Of a DNA stretch of 64,000 bases, positions 55,052-64,000 are shown in pieces; position 1 is the first letter of the stretch, and each line of letters begins with the position of its first letter. Source of the DNA: CAKMZU01 sp965248335 (lineage in GTDB: Bacteria; Pseudomonadota; Gammaproteobacteria; Pseudomonadales; DT-91); contig CBDFIY010000003.1 in NCBI GenBank assembly GCA_965248335.1, positions 124,001-188,000 on the forward strand, in the 5' to 3' direction. Under the pieces are notes generated by a model. The model saw nothing but the letters and a program-made list of their open reading frames with translations. It made no database searches and was not told where the DNA came from. Both the position numbers and the translations under genes were made by a program.

Positions 55052-55246
55052 CTAGCAGCCGTGCCCATAGTAATGAGAGTAATGATGAGGGTAGTAGTAA
55101 TGAGGGTCATAATGGTGATATAAGCCAAAAGCATGACCTAGGATATGCCATCCAGCGCCGAAGAATTCGTGGTGGTGGCCTGCATTGCTAGAGTTATAGG
55201 AAGCAAAAAGTAACGCTGAAAAAAGAAAAACTTTTAATGCCTTCAT
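55052..55246 (-). CDS. Small secreted His/Tyr-rich peptide
   Basis: This 64-residue protein has a signal peptide, MKALKVFLFSALLFASYNSS, cut near NAG. The mature part of about 42 residues is dominated by His and Tyr (for example HHHEFFGAGWHILGHAFG and YHHYDPHYYYPHHYSHYY), and ends in Cys. The composition suggests binding of metal ions such as zinc, copper or nickel in the periplasm or outside the cell. No partner transporter is nearby. It is bounded by the palindromic repeat on one side and an IS1595-family element on the other. Confidence 0.65.
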   Translation of the reverse strand: MKALKVFLFSALLFASYNSSNAGHHHEFFGAGWHILGHAFGLYHHYDPHYYYPHHYSHYYGHGC

Positions 55247-55364
55247 GTCTGTGTCTTCATATTAGAACTTTACAAGTAGTCGACTGCTGTCTGCCTTAAA
55301 AGTTCAATATTTACGAAATTTTTCCATGAAAATCGTTAGCTTTATATGGGCTAAAATTGCTCAC

Positions 55365-56405
55365 CATAACTTTACCTGATTACCCCTAAAGCTCAGCTAC
55401 TGTTACACTTGCGGTCAAGAACAGTATCGTTGAGGTGTTCACATGTCTAAAAATACGGTTCAATTCCAAAAAGGCTACAGCCTTTCAGATCTGTTTAGAG
55501 ATTATGGATCAGAGATGCAATGCGAAGCGGCACTCTTTAACTGGAGGTGGCCCAACGGCTTTACTTGTCCCGATTGTCACTCGACATCCTATTGCAAGCT
55601 TAAAAGCAGAGCCCTGTATCAATGCAATAAATGTCACCATCAAACATCACTAACGAGCAGGACTTTATTCGCAGGTACAAAGCTACCATTAAAGACATGG
55701 TTTCTTGCTATTCACTTACTCACCCAGTCAAAAACTGGATTATCGATATTGGCATTAAAACGCCAACTAGGTGTCGGGTACAATACGGCATGGTCAGTTA
55801 AGCATAAAGTCATGCAGGCAATGAAGGAGCGGGATGATAGCAAACCTTTGTCGGGTTTTATTCAGGTGGATGATGTTTATTGGGGAGGAGAGCAAAGAGG
55901 CGGAAAGCGTGGACGTGGATCTTCTAATAAAACACCCTACATCACAGCGGTTTCTCTTGATGATGAGGGTAAGCCAATTAGCATGAATATGAATGTCGTT
56001 GAGGGGTTTACGCTTAATGAGATAAAGCGATGGGCCAAGAGGCATGTAAAGGAAGGAAGCACTGTGATTTCTGATGGCCTTGCTTGCTTTAATGCCATCA
56101 AAGACGCTAATTGTACCCACAACAAATTTGTCACTGGTGGTGGGCCTGATTGCGTTAACCTCGAAGAGTTTAAGTGGGTTAACACAATAATCGGCAACAT
56201 CAAAACGTCTATGCATGGCGCTTATCATTCCATTAGCCCAAGGCATTTGCCACGATACCTGGCTGAGTTTTGTTATCGCTTTAATCGTCGTTTTAATTTG
56301 AAGGCATTGCTTCCGCGGTTTATGTCCGTAGCGCTAAAAACGCCTCCAATGCCATATAAGTTCCTTACGATGGCTGAGGCTTATGGGTAATCAGGTAACT
56401 TTATG
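55365..56405 (+). mobile_element. IS1595-family insertion sequence
   Basis: Terminal inverted repeats CATAACTTTACCTGATTACCC (left) and CATAAAGTTACCTGATTACCC (right, reversed) bound a 1041-bp element with one transposase gene. I cannot see a clear target duplication outside these ends, so the true ends may lie a few bases away or the duplication has decayed. It sits between the His-rich peptide and ygfB. Confidence 0.85.
55443..56390 (+). CDS. IS1595-family transposase
   Basis: The 315-residue protein has an N-terminal zinc ribbon (CPDCHSTSYCKLKSRALYQCNKCH), a short helical region with LALKRQLGVGYNTAWSVKHK and an IS1595-type DDE domain: FIQVDDVYWGGEQRGGKRGR, STVISDGLACF and the distal region VNTIIGNIKTSMHGAYHSIS with RYLAEFCYRFNRRF. 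The stop codon lies within the right terminal repeat. All expected motifs are present, so it may be functional. Confidence 0.92.
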   Translation: MSKNTVQFQKGYSLSDLFRDYGSEMQCEAALFNWRWPNGFTCPDCHSTSYCKLKSRALYQCNKCHHQTSLTSRTLFAGTKLPLKTWFLAIHLLTQSKTGLSILALKRQLGVGYNTAWSVKHKVMQAMKERDDSKPLSGFIQVDDVYWGGEQRGGKRGRGSSNKTPYITAVSLDDEGKPISMNMNVVEGFTLNEIKRWAKRHVKEGSTVISDGLACFNAIKDANCTHNKFVTGGGPDCVNLEEFKWVNTIIGNIKTSMHGAYHSISPRHLPRYLAEFCYRFNRRFNLKALLPRFMSVALKTPPMPYKFLTMAEAYG

Positions 56406-56515
56406 CATTGTTTTTTGTGTCTTAGCTGCAGTAAAGGTAGGGATTTTATAGGCTGACTGTATAGGCATGAAATGCTAGGATATGAGGGTATCGTATTTCG
56501 TGTGTGGAGACCCCT

Positions 56516-57115
56516 ATGCTGGCTGTTGATAGTCCCTTAACTTTCGATGAATTGGCTAATTTTCTATTAAGTGAATCATCATTTTATTCACCGTCAGGGC
56601 TGCACGGCTTGATCGCGGGTTACCTTGCCGGTGGTGGTATTTCGCCTGAGCTAGCGATGCCAGATTTCCAGATATTTTTAGAACTCGAGCAGTTGTCAGA
56701 TCGTGACGCCTTAACCCAGTTTCATCAAAAAATACAAGTGAGCTTAAGCAATGAAGATTTAAATTTTACGCCTATTCTTCCTGACGACGAGCAGGATTTA
56801 TCATTAAGGCTTGAAGCTTTGGCGCATTGGTGTGAGGGATTTTTAGCCGGTTTTGGTCTCAATAAAATGCCACAAGGGAAGCTGCCTGATTTGGTTTCAG
56901 AAACCTTGAATGATTATGCTGCAATATCACAAGTTGATATTGAAGATAGCGAAGATGGTGAAGAGGGCGAAGAGGACTATTTTGGCATTCTGGAATTTGT
57001 CCGCGTGAGTGCATTAAATATCTTTCTAGAGTTTAAAGCGAAACGAAAACCGGCTAATAGTGATAAAAAGCAAGCAGGGGCAAGTCAGTATTTTAATGCT
57101 AAGAAGCTCCACTAA
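56516..57115 (+). CDS. ygfB: YgfB/UPF0149-family protein
   Basis: This protein of about 199 residues is of the UPF0149 (YgfB/YecA-like) family: LTFDELANFLLSES, SPSGLHGLIAGYLAGGG and LEALAHWCEGFLAGFGL. In Pseudomonas YgfB affects ampDh expression and beta-lactam response; the general function is unclear. The ATG at 56516 is preceded by GGAG 6 bases upstream and is chosen over a GTG at 56504. It leads the conserved ygfB-pepP-ubiH-ubiI order. Confidence 0.93.
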   Translation: MLAVDSPLTFDELANFLLSESSFYSPSGLHGLIAGYLAGGGISPELAMPDFQIFLELEQLSDRDALTQFHQKIQVSLSNEDLNFTPILPDDEQDLSLRLEALAHWCEGFLAGFGLNKMPQGKLPDLVSETLNDYAAISQVDIEDSEDGEEGEEDYFGILEFVRVSALNIFLEFKAKRKPANSDKKQAGASQYFNAKKLH

Positions 57116-57129
57116 GATTAGGAATCTTT

Positions 57130-58440
57130 ATGATCAGTGCTGATGTTTTTAAAGCGCGCAGAGACAGGCTTACTCGTCATCTTAACGAGGGGTCTATTGC
57201 TTTGATTCCCTCTGCCTCCGAAGTGGTACGTAATAGTGATGTGCATTACCCTTTTAGGCAAAACAGTGACTTCTTCTATTTGACAGGTTTCAATGAGCCT
57301 GACGCCTTAGCTGTTTTGGTAAAGAAGGAGAAAGACGCTCAGTTTATTTTGTTTTGTCGTGATAAGGATCCGACGAGAGAGCAGTGGGATGGTTATCGTG
57401 CCGGTGTGGATGGCGCTATAGCGAATTACCAGGCCGATAAGGCGTACTCTATTCATGATGTCGACAAAAAATTACCTCAATTAATGGAAAATTGTCAGCA
57501 AGTTTATTATCCATTAGGTGTGAACGTCTCATTTGATCAGCGTGTACATCAATGGCTTAATGATATCCGTGCACAAGCACGCTTGGGTAAACTTGCCCCA
57601 TCTGCTTGCGTCGATATCTGTGAGTTATTACATGAGCAGCGGTTGATTAAATCTACCGATGAAATCGCTGTCATGCAAAAATCGGCAGATATTTCATCAG
57701 CCGCGCATGTGCGTGCCATGAAGGCATCGAAGCCGGGTATTTTTGAGTACGAGCTTGAAGCAGAGATTCTCCATGAGTTTGGGAAAAACGGCGCGAGGCA
57801 GGCTGCATATTCAAGTATCGTTGGTGGCGGTGATAATGCATGCATCTTGCATTACATCTGTAATGATCAGCCGCTGAAAGCATCTGATTTAGTATTGATA
57901 GATGCGGGTTGTGATTATCATCATTATGCGGCAGATATTACCCGAACCTTTCCTGTATCTGGCACTTTTAGTGAGCCACAAAAGGCAATTTACGAGATTG
58001 TCTTAAATGCGCAGTTAGCCGCGATCGATTTAATAAAACCCGGGGTGAAATGGCATGAGCCTCATGAGTTGTCTGTTCGAGTGATTACGCAGGGACTGAT
58101 AGATTTGGGTTTATTAGAGGGCGATTTGGATGCTTGTATTGCTGAAGGTGTTTATAAGGCGTTTTATATGCACCGTGTGGGGCATTGGTTAGGCATGGAT
58201 GTGCATGATGTCGGTCGTTATAAGATTGACGGGCAATGGCGGTCGCTTGAAGTGGGTATGGCGTTGACGGTAGAGCCCGGTATTTATATCGCTAAAGATA
58301 ATCTTAATGTGGAAGAGGAGTGGCGGGGAATCGGTATTCGTATAGAGGATGACATCGTCGTAGAGGCGGATGGTTGTCGCGTTTTGACACAGGCTGCGCC
58401 AAAAACTATTCAAGCGATCGAAGCATTGATGCTCTCATGA
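57130..58440 (+). CDS. pepP: Xaa-Pro aminopeptidase
   Basis: This 436-residue enzyme removes N-terminal residues before proline. It has the creatinase-like N-terminal domain (VHYPFRQNSDFFYLTGFNEP) and the pita-bread metallopeptidase domain with metal ligands in LIDAGCDYHHYAADITRTFP (two Asp), HRVGHWLGMDVHD (His), TVEPGIYI (Glu) and GIGIRIEDDI (Glu). It overlaps ubiH by 4 bases (ATGA). Confidence 0.96.
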   Translation: MISADVFKARRDRLTRHLNEGSIALIPSASEVVRNSDVHYPFRQNSDFFYLTGFNEPDALAVLVKKEKDAQFILFCRDKDPTREQWDGYRAGVDGAIANYQADKAYSIHDVDKKLPQLMENCQQVYYPLGVNVSFDQRVHQWLNDIRAQARLGKLAPSACVDICELLHEQRLIKSTDEIAVMQKSADISSAAHVRAMKASKPGIFEYELEAEILHEFGKNGARQAAYSSIVGGGDNACILHYICNDQPLKASDLVLIDAGCDYHHYAADITRTFPVSGTFSEPQKAIYEIVLNAQLAAIDLIKPGVKWHEPHELSVRVITQGLIDLGLLEGDLDACIAEGVYKAFYMHRVGHWLGMDVHDVGRYKIDGQWRSLEVGMALTVEPGIYIAKDNLNVEEEWRGIGIRIEDDIVVEADGCRVLTQAAPKTIQAIEALMLS

Positions 58441-59690
58441 AAGAAAAGACTTTCGATATCATTATCGCAGGTGGTGGTATGGTGGGGTTGAGCCTTGCTG
58501 CTATGTTGCCTGACACGCTACAGGTAGCTTTGATTGACCGATTTCCTTTGCCTGAAGACGATAGCCCTTTGCCACAGCCAAGCTTTGATAGCCGGTCAAC
58601 GGCGTTATCTTATCAAAGTGTTCAAATATTTAAATCTTGTGGTATTTGGCCTCTGATACAACCTTTTGTTGAGTCAATTACAAAAGTGCATGTCTCTGAT
58701 AAAGGTTACTTAGGGTCGGCGATGTTGAGTGCCGAGCAAAAAGGTTGGGAGGCGCTGGGATTTGTTATTGAAAATGCGATTCTTGGGCGTCAGCTCTTAC
58801 ATGCTGTGCGACATAAATCTAACGTAACTCTCTTGTGTCCTGCGCGGGTTAAAGAAATTAAGCCCTTACAAGAAGGGTGTTGGGTAGCGTATGAGGAAAG
58901 AGCAAGCATTACTCGCCTAAAGGCGGCATTAGTGGTTGTTGCTGATGGCGCACAATCAACACTTTGTGAATCGTTGGGTATTCGATGCGATGTTACTGAT
59001 TATCGGCATAAAGCGATCATTGCTAATGTCAGCGCCCAGCTGCCTCATGAGGGTATGGCTTTTGAGCGTTTTACAAAGAAAGGCCCGTTGGCGTTACTGC
59101 CTTTGCCGAGCATTGGAGGAGAGAACCGTTTAGCATTGATCTGGACCTTACCTGAAGGTGATGCAGATGATTTGCTTGCCTTGCCAGATGCCGATTTTTT
59201 AGGGGCTTTACAAAAAACATTTGGCCAGCGGTTGGGGCGCTTTATTAAACTGGGTAAAAGAGGTAGTCATCCACTTAAACTGACGCAAGCAGTAGAGCAA
59301 GTAAGAAATGAGGTGATAGTGTTAGGAAATGCAGCGCATAGTTTACATCCTGTTGCTGGGCAAGGGTTTAATTTGGCATTGAGAGATAGTGCAGCCTTGT
59401 GCGACTCGATCGTTCAGGCAGTCGAAGAAAATGATAAAATAGGTAGTTTAAAAGTGCTTAAGCGTTATTTTGAGCAACAGCAGAATGATCAGCGAGCAAC
59501 GGTTGTATTTAGCGATAAATTGCCAGAGCTATTTTCGAAACAAATAGAATTGCTAAATGTATTAAATACACTAGGGCTTGTTTCTTTGGATATCCTGCCT
59601 AAGGCAAAATCAAGGTTTATCGAATTTGCTGCAGGTGTAAGGAAGAGCAGTGTGAAACATACGATAAATCAAAAAAGCGGTGCGAAATGA
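58437..59690 (+). CDS. ubiH: 2-octaprenyl-6-methoxyphenol hydroxylase
   Basis: This 417-residue FAD monooxygenase acts in aerobic ubiquinone synthesis. It has the FAD-binding DIIIAGGGMVGLSLAAML, the middle VVADGAQST and the GNAAHSLHPVAGQGFNLALR motif. The ATG at 58437 overlaps the pepP stop and gives the expected N-terminus; the frame is open further upstream but inside pepP. It also overlaps the next hydroxylase by 4 bases. Confidence 0.93.
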   Translation: MKEKTFDIIIAGGGMVGLSLAAMLPDTLQVALIDRFPLPEDDSPLPQPSFDSRSTALSYQSVQIFKSCGIWPLIQPFVESITKVHVSDKGYLGSAMLSAEQKGWEALGFVIENAILGRQLLHAVRHKSNVTLLCPARVKEIKPLQEGCWVAYEERASITRLKAALVVVADGAQSTLCESLGIRCDVTDYRHKAIIANVSAQLPHEGMAFERFTKKGPLALLPLPSIGGENRLALIWTLPEGDADDLLALPDADFLGALQKTFGQRLGRFIKLGKRGSHPLKLTQAVEQVRNEVIVLGNAAHSLHPVAGQGFNLALRDSAALCDSIVQAVEENDKIGSLKVLKRYFEQQQNDQRATVVFSDKLPELFSKQIELLNVLNTLGLVSLDILPKAKSRFIEFAAGVRKSSVKHTINQKSGAK

Positions 59691-60946
59691 CAGTACAGGC
59701 AAATTCCACTGATACGGCTATAACAGATACGACTATAGATGTAGATATTGCCATCGTTGGTGGCGGTATTGCAGGGAGCGCTTTAGCGCTAGCGCTAAAA
59801 GATAGCGGCTATAAGTTGTGCGTGATAGACCCTAACCCTATAGCGGCAAAACAGCCCAAGTTAGATTATTCCGTAGCCGGGTTTGATGCACGCGTGTTTG
59901 CTTTGAATCTAGCAAGTATGCAATTTTTAAGGCGACTGTCGGCATGGCCGGCGATTGAAGCAAGTCGCTGCCAGCATTTTTCTCGAATGTTTGTGGCTGA
60001 TGGGGAAGGGACTGGGCATTGTGAAATGCAGTCACATGAAATTGGCGAGCAACAACTTGGGGCGATTGTAGAGCACAACTTGCTCCATTTTAGTTTGCTG
60101 CAAGCATTAGAGCACTCGATGAATTTAATCAAGCTGGCGTCTGTGACGGTGGAGCGCTTAGTGCCTGAAGACATGGCAGGTTTTAATAACCGGCTGATAT
60201 TATCCGATGGCCGCACCGTCCGCACGAAGCTTGTTGTCGGTGCTGATGGCGGTAATTCATGGGTTAGGCAGCAGGGTGTGTTCGATACGAGAGAGTGGTC
60301 TTATGGCCATAAGGCCATTGTTTGTACGCTTGCTTGTGAAAAGCCGCATCAAAACACGGCATGGCAACGGTTTATGCACGCAGGCCCTTTAGCCTTTTTG
60401 CCTTTGCCGAGCGACGGCGATAAACATTTTGTCTCCATCGTCTGGTCGCAAAAATATGAAGAGGCCGACATGTTATTAACATTGGATGATGATGCCTTCA
60501 TGCAAAGATTACAAAGCGTTAGCGAAGGTTGGCTAGGTCGGTTGAATGAAGTCTCCAGGCGATTCAGCTTCGATTTGCGTCAACGGCATGCGAAATCCTA
60601 TGCGAAAGAGGGCATTGTGTTAGTTGCCGATGCGGCGCATACGATCCACCCGCTTGCTGGGCAAGGTATGAACCTAGGCCTTGAAGATGTGCGTGTACTT
60701 TCCGAGGAATTATTGACTGCAAAAGCGAATTCAGTTTCTATTAGCATCTTACCCTTTTTGTCGCGCTACCAGCGTCGCAGGAAGGCAGATAATTTGTTAA
60801 TGATGGCAGCAATGGAAGGTTTTAAGCGCCTATTTGAGCAAGAATCCCTCGTGTTTGGTTTGTTGCGTAAAGCCGGCATGGATGGCTTTTCACATTTACC
60901 TTTTGTGAAGCAAGAAGTCATTAAGCATGCCGCTGGCTTGCGTTAA
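59687..60946 (+). CDS. ubiI: UbiI/VisC-like ubiquinone hydroxylase
   Basis: This 419-residue FAD monooxygenase is a paralogue of the preceding UbiH: VDIAIVGGGIAGSALALALK, VGADGGNSWVRQ and VLVADAAHTIHPLAGQGMNL. The position after ubiH matches UbiI (VisC), which hydroxylates the ring at C5, but UbiF/UbiM-type specificity cannot be excluded from sequence alone. No unusual residues. Confidence 0.9.
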   Translation: MTVQANSTDTAITDTTIDVDIAIVGGGIAGSALALALKDSGYKLCVIDPNPIAAKQPKLDYSVAGFDARVFALNLASMQFLRRLSAWPAIEASRCQHFSRMFVADGEGTGHCEMQSHEIGEQQLGAIVEHNLLHFSLLQALEHSMNLIKLASVTVERLVPEDMAGFNNRLILSDGRTVRTKLVVGADGGNSWVRQQGVFDTREWSYGHKAIVCTLACEKPHQNTAWQRFMHAGPLAFLPLPSDGDKHFVSIVWSQKYEEADMLLTLDDDAFMQRLQSVSEGWLGRLNEVSRRFSFDLRQRHAKSYAKEGIVLVADAAHTIHPLAGQGMNLGLEDVRVLSEELLTAKANSVSISILPFLSRYQRRRKADNLLMMAAMEGFKRLFEQESLVFGLLRKAGMDGFSHLPFVKQEVIKHAAGLR

Positions 60947-61109
60947 TTCCTACTTTTTGTCGCCTTAACTCTAACAAATTATGCCTATTTTTCACTGTTA
61001 GCCAGGCGTAGATTCTCATCGCGGAACGAGTAGTCTCTCTTTTTGTCCTATGTTGATGATAGATATTTATATCTTCTATTTTTCGATCTGCTGGTGCGTT
61101 GAGGTAGTT

Positions 61110-62071
61110 ATGTCAGATAAAAAGTTAGCTAAAAAGAATACGTGTGCGTTTATTATAGGAGGCTCTAGCGGCGTAGGTTTTGCTGTTGCTGAGCAGCTAC
61201 TAAAGCGAGGTACAGGTGTCATCATTCTTGGCAGATCTGGTGAAAAATTGGCATCAAAGAAAAGAGTTTTATCAAAGATAGGGGAGGTTGAAACACTGCA
61301 AGCTGACTTGTATGAAGAAGAAGATGTGCAGCGAGTGATCCAGTTTGTTACAAGGTTTTCTAGTCATATCACTGACTATGTGAATGCTGTAAGTTATTTT
61401 AAACCGAGGCCCTTTCTCGAGCATAAATCGGATGACTATGATCAATGCTTAGATTTGAATCGCGCGTCTTTTTTTATTTCTCAGGCTGTTTGTAAAAATA
61501 TGATAAGGCATGGGGGGGGGCTCGATGGTGCATATTGGCTCTATATGGGATCATCTTCAAGGCAAAACCGACGATTAAAGTACAGCCTTCTTCGGCGCAC
61601 TCTATGGCAAAGTCAGGGCTTCATGCGCTAACCCAGCATATGGCCATTGAGCTTGCCGAATATAAAATAAGGGTTAATGCTGTTGCGCCGACAATTGTTA
61701 AAAAAGTCTTTTTTGAATCAGATATAGAATGGGCAAAACCGACGATTAAAGTACAGCCTTCTTCGGCGCACTCTATGGCAAAGTCAGGGCTTCATGCGCT
61801 AACCCAGCATATGGCCATTGAGCTTGCCGAATATAAAATAAGGGTTAATGCTGTTGCGCCGACAATTGTTAAAAAAGTCTTTTTTGAATCAGATATAGAA
61901 AAAACGGCCTTATATAATATACATGCTGAGTTTGCGGGGTTTCATTCTAAGCAAATAAATCCCCCTGATGATGTGGTGAATATCGTGTGTTTTTTACTGA
62001 GTGATCAGGCTAGCTGGGTTACAGGTGCTATTTGGGATGTTGATGGTGGCGTGATGATTGGCAGAGGTTGA
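61110..62071 (+). pseudogene. Short-chain dehydrogenase/reductase gene broken by a frameshift and tandem duplication
   Basis: The start (MSDKKLAKKN then CAFIIGGSSGVGFAVAEQLL, the cofactor-binding glycine motif) is normal and is preceded by GAGG. At 61512-61520 there is a run of nine G; eight would keep the frame and give HGGGSMVHIGSIW, the usual core strand. After it a 169-bp segment is repeated (61561-61729 and 61732-61900), encoding TIKVQPSSAHSMAKSGLHAL (Ser...K region) and IRVNAVAPTIV. The first copy is joined through 13 odd bases (ATCATCTTCAAGG). The end, SDQASWVTGAIWDVDGG, is normal for the family. The gene is therefore unlikely to give a working enzyme. Confidence 0.8.
61561..61900 (+). 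repeat. Tandem 171-bp-period duplication inside the SDR gene
   Basis: Two perfect copies of 169 bp, 61561-61729 and 61732-61900, are separated by two bases. The period of 171 bp is a multiple of three. The repeat codes for the catalytic-helix half of the SDR. Confidence 0.93.
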
Positions 62072-62184
62072 GTCTGAGAAGAAAGTAATATTAGAAAATC
62101 TCTGCGTTTTTTCATAAGGCATTTCCATTCCTTGATACTAACAGTTAGAATCTGCGCCAATCATGCGCTGGCGTAGGAGGCTGT

Positions 62185-63219
62185 ATGCTGAGAAAAATAA
62201 TCACAGTTATTATGTTAAATACTCTGCTGATAGGGCTTTTAGGTTGCTCGGAAAAGAAGTCGGCAACGCATCAGGTGAAAAATGAAGAGAAGATTGTCAT
62301 TTATAGTGCGCGGAAAGAGCACCTCATAAAACCTGTTTTTGATTTTTATACAAAAAAAACGGGCGTAAAAATTCAGTATATTACTGATAAAGCTGGGCCT
62401 TTGCTGGTCAGAATCCAAAGTGAAGGGGCCTCTACACCCGCCGATATTCTATTGACAACGGATATTGGTTTTTTGTGGCGTGCACAGGAAATGAACTTAT
62501 TACAAGGCGTTGATTCTCAAGTGATTATGGATAACGTCCCCGCTTATCTTCGTGACAAAAAGCATCGCTGGTTTGCTATTACGCAACGTTCGCGTGTCAT
62601 TGTTTATGCCTCTGATCGTGTAAAACCGGATGAACTCAGTACTTACGAAGATTTAGCCAGTAATAAGTTTAAAGACAAGCTTTGTCTGAGAACGTCTAAG
62701 AAAAGTTATAATCAGTCGTTAATAGCAAGTATTCTCGCGCATGACGGTGAAGAGAAAACGCAACAGGTCGTGGATGGGTGGGTGAAAAATTTAGCGGTGG
62801 CACCCTTTTCAAATGATACTTCTGCGATGAAGGCTGTGATGGCAGGGCAGTGTGATGTGACCTTAGTTAACACCTATTACTACGGCAGGCTGGAAAAAGA
62901 CAAGGCACAGGGCAGTTTGAAAATATTCTGGCCGAATCAAAATACGACAGGCGTCCATATGAATATATCAGGCGCAGGGCTTTTAAAGCATGCAAAGCAA
63001 CCTGAGGCGGCTACAACCTTCCTTGAGTGGTTATCAAGTGAAGAGGCGCAAACACTGCTGGTAAAAATGAATCTTGAGTTTCCTGTTAATCCACGTGTTA
63101 AACCTGTTTCGCAGGTGTTGAGCTGGGGGAGTTTTAAGCCAGATGGCCTGCCTATGAACGTTATTGCTAACTATCAACAGGAAGCCGTTAAGATCATTGA
63201 TAGGGCAGGGTACCGTTAA
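62185..63219 (+). CDS. Ferric-iron ABC transporter substrate-binding lipoprotein
   Basis: The 344-residue protein has a lipoprotein signal (LNTLLIGLLGCSEKK) and the class of periplasmic binding protein that binds Fe3+ (FutA/AfuA/FbpA type): EKIVIYSARKEHLIKPVFDF, ADILLTTDIGFLWRAQ, RSRVIVYASDRVKPDEL and the tyrosine pair in VTLVNTYYYGRL that would coordinate iron. The permease gene begins 2 bp after its stop. Iron is inferred from these motifs; no Fur box is evident in the upstream 110 bp. Confidence 0.9.
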   Translation: MLRKIITVIMLNTLLIGLLGCSEKKSATHQVKNEEKIVIYSARKEHLIKPVFDFYTKKTGVKIQYITDKAGPLLVRIQSEGASTPADILLTTDIGFLWRAQEMNLLQGVDSQVIMDNVPAYLRDKKHRWFAITQRSRVIVYASDRVKPDELSTYEDLASNKFKDKLCLRTSKKSYNQSLIASILAHDGEEKTQQVVDGWVKNLAVAPFSNDTSAMKAVMAGQCDVTLVNTYYYGRLEKDKAQGSLKIFWPNQNTTGVHMNISGAGLLKHAKQPEAATTFLEWLSSEEAQTLLVKMNLEFPVNPRVKPVSQVLSWGSFKPDGLPMNVIANYQQEAVKIIDRAGYR

Positions 63220-63221
63220 GG

Positions 63222-64000
63222 GTGAAGTTATTGTGGGGCGTTGGAGGCATTGTGCTGTTATTGGTGATGCTTCCCATCACCGCTATTTTTCTCAGCTGGG
63301 TCTCTGTCGACTTTTCTTTATGGGCTCACCTTCTTGATACACAAGTCAGTCATTGGGTTTTCAATACACTGGTATTGATGGTTTTAGTCGGTATACAGGC
63401 CACGATGCTGGGCGTTTTATTTGCTTGGCTCTTCGTTTTTTTTGATTTTATGGGTCGACGTTGGTTGGAGTGGGCAATAGTTTTGCCATTGACGATGCCT
63501 GCTTATGTCTATGCGTTTATTTTTTTAGGGCTTTGGGGTTATACAGGCCCTGTGCAAGGGTTTCTGAGAGAAAATAACATCGCTTTTTTACAATTCTCAG
63601 ATATCAGAAATTTGTGGACGCTATCTTGGGTGTTATCGTTTTGCCTCTACCCTTACATCTATTTGCTTGCGCGCGAAGCATTTTTAGGGCTTACAAAAAA
63701 TACAGAAGATGCGGCAAGAATGCTGGGGGCAGGCCGCTTTGATCTTAATGTGAAGTTACGTTTAGGCATGATAAAGGTACCTGTTGTCGCTGGTTGCACG
63801 TTAGTTATGATAGAAACGCTTGCAGACTTTGGCGCTGTGGCCATGTTCAATATTGATACGCTCACCGTCGGGGTTTATAAAGTTTGGTTTGAGTTTTTTG
63901 ATCTTAAAACGGCTTGTCAGTTAGCGTCTATTTTACTGGTTTTTGTTTTTGGTTTTCTGTTGATTCGCAGTGGAAAAAAACGTGATACGTATTTTCAGGC
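63222..64000 (+). CDS. Ferric-iron ABC transporter permease, truncated by the window end
   Basis: A GTG at 63222 opens a frame that runs to the window edge (259 codons seen). The product has several membrane helices, for example LPLTMPAYVYAFIFLGLW, and the EAA loop EDAARMLGAGRFDLNVKLRL that contacts the ATPase, followed by ETLADFGAVAMFNIDTLTVG, which is typical of FutB/SfuB/FbpB-type double-length permeases. Full-length members have about 500-550 residues, so about half is missing. It works with the binding lipoprotein just upstream. Confidence 0.88.
   Translation, partial: MKLLWGVGGIVLLLVMLPITAIFLSWVSVDFSLWAHLLDTQVSHWVFNTLVLMVLVGIQATMLGVLFAWLFVFFDFMGRRWLEWAIVLPLTMPAYVYAFIFLGLWGYTGPVQGFLRENNIAFLQFSDIRNLWTLSWVLSFCLYPYIYLLAREAFLGLTKNTEDAARMLGAGRFDLNVKLRLGMIKVPVVAGCTLVMIETLADFGAVAMFNIDTLTVGVYKVWFEFFDLKTACQLASILLVFVFGFLLIRSGKKRDTYFQ

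Noticed and set aside
55794..56246. 150-codon minus-strand frame inside the IS1595-family transposase
   Set aside because: Antisense shadow of a gene with complete family motifs.

Overview
The window looks like chromosomal DNA of a gammaproteobacterium, probably marine or host-associated. The evidence is conserved gene order: zapA - 6S RNA - fau; ygfB - pepP - ubiH - ubiI-like; glyA - nrdR - ribD - ribBA - ribH - nusB - thiL - pgpA; and polA next to a choline-kinase-fold thrB. Base composition is moderate to AT-rich by eye. I cannot name the genus. Housekeeping blocks alternate with accessory blocks that are full of insertions.

Left part (1-11.6 kb): a two-protein non-ribosomal peptide synthetase on the minus strand. 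It reads C-A-T in the first protein and docking-C-A-T-C-C'-A-T in the second, with no thioesterase. A start-complete but window-truncated exported protein lies just downstream (1-330). At 11.9-13.9 kb are two tandem macrodomain (ADP-ribose-binding fold) genes that, unusually, carry N-terminal export signals. Then come tex, a small beta-barrel protein, a SulP anion transporter and the DEAD-box helicase deaD.

Middle (20-33 kb): a TonB-dependent receptor, polA, thrB, a YciH/SUI1 protein, a NADAR protein, several small exported proteins of unknown function and a GT-C-type membrane protein. A lipoprotein gene with an HExxH motif is split by a 254-bp MITE with a perfect 10-bp target duplication.

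33.4-41.1 kb: the most unusual locus. A single ancestral gene (minus strand) has been cut twice, once by an ISAzo13-like element (3-bp duplication TAA) and once by an ISAs1-like element (10-bp duplication) that itself contains an IS3-family element. Removing the elements and one copy of each target duplication restores one open frame of exactly 1109 codons. It encodes a lipoprotein with a DUF4382-like N-terminal region, beta-rich repeats, a central membrane segment and a C-terminal region that resembles C80-type self-processing cysteine protease domains of large toxins.

Right part (41-64 kb): yjdM, an exported cupin, the riboflavin/nusB/thiL/pgpA operon (ribE is absent from its usual place and the RibA half of RibBA lacks its zinc cysteines), nrdR, glyA, a PqaA-like gene broken by a second identical copy of the MITE, a HAD phosphatase, ilvA, fau, 6S RNA, zapA, a small coiled-coil gene, a His-rich secreted peptide, an IS1595-family element, ygfB-pepP-ubiH-ubiI, an SDR gene ruined by a 171-bp tandem duplication and a G-run frameshift, and the first two genes of a ferric-iron ABC transporter that runs off the right edge.
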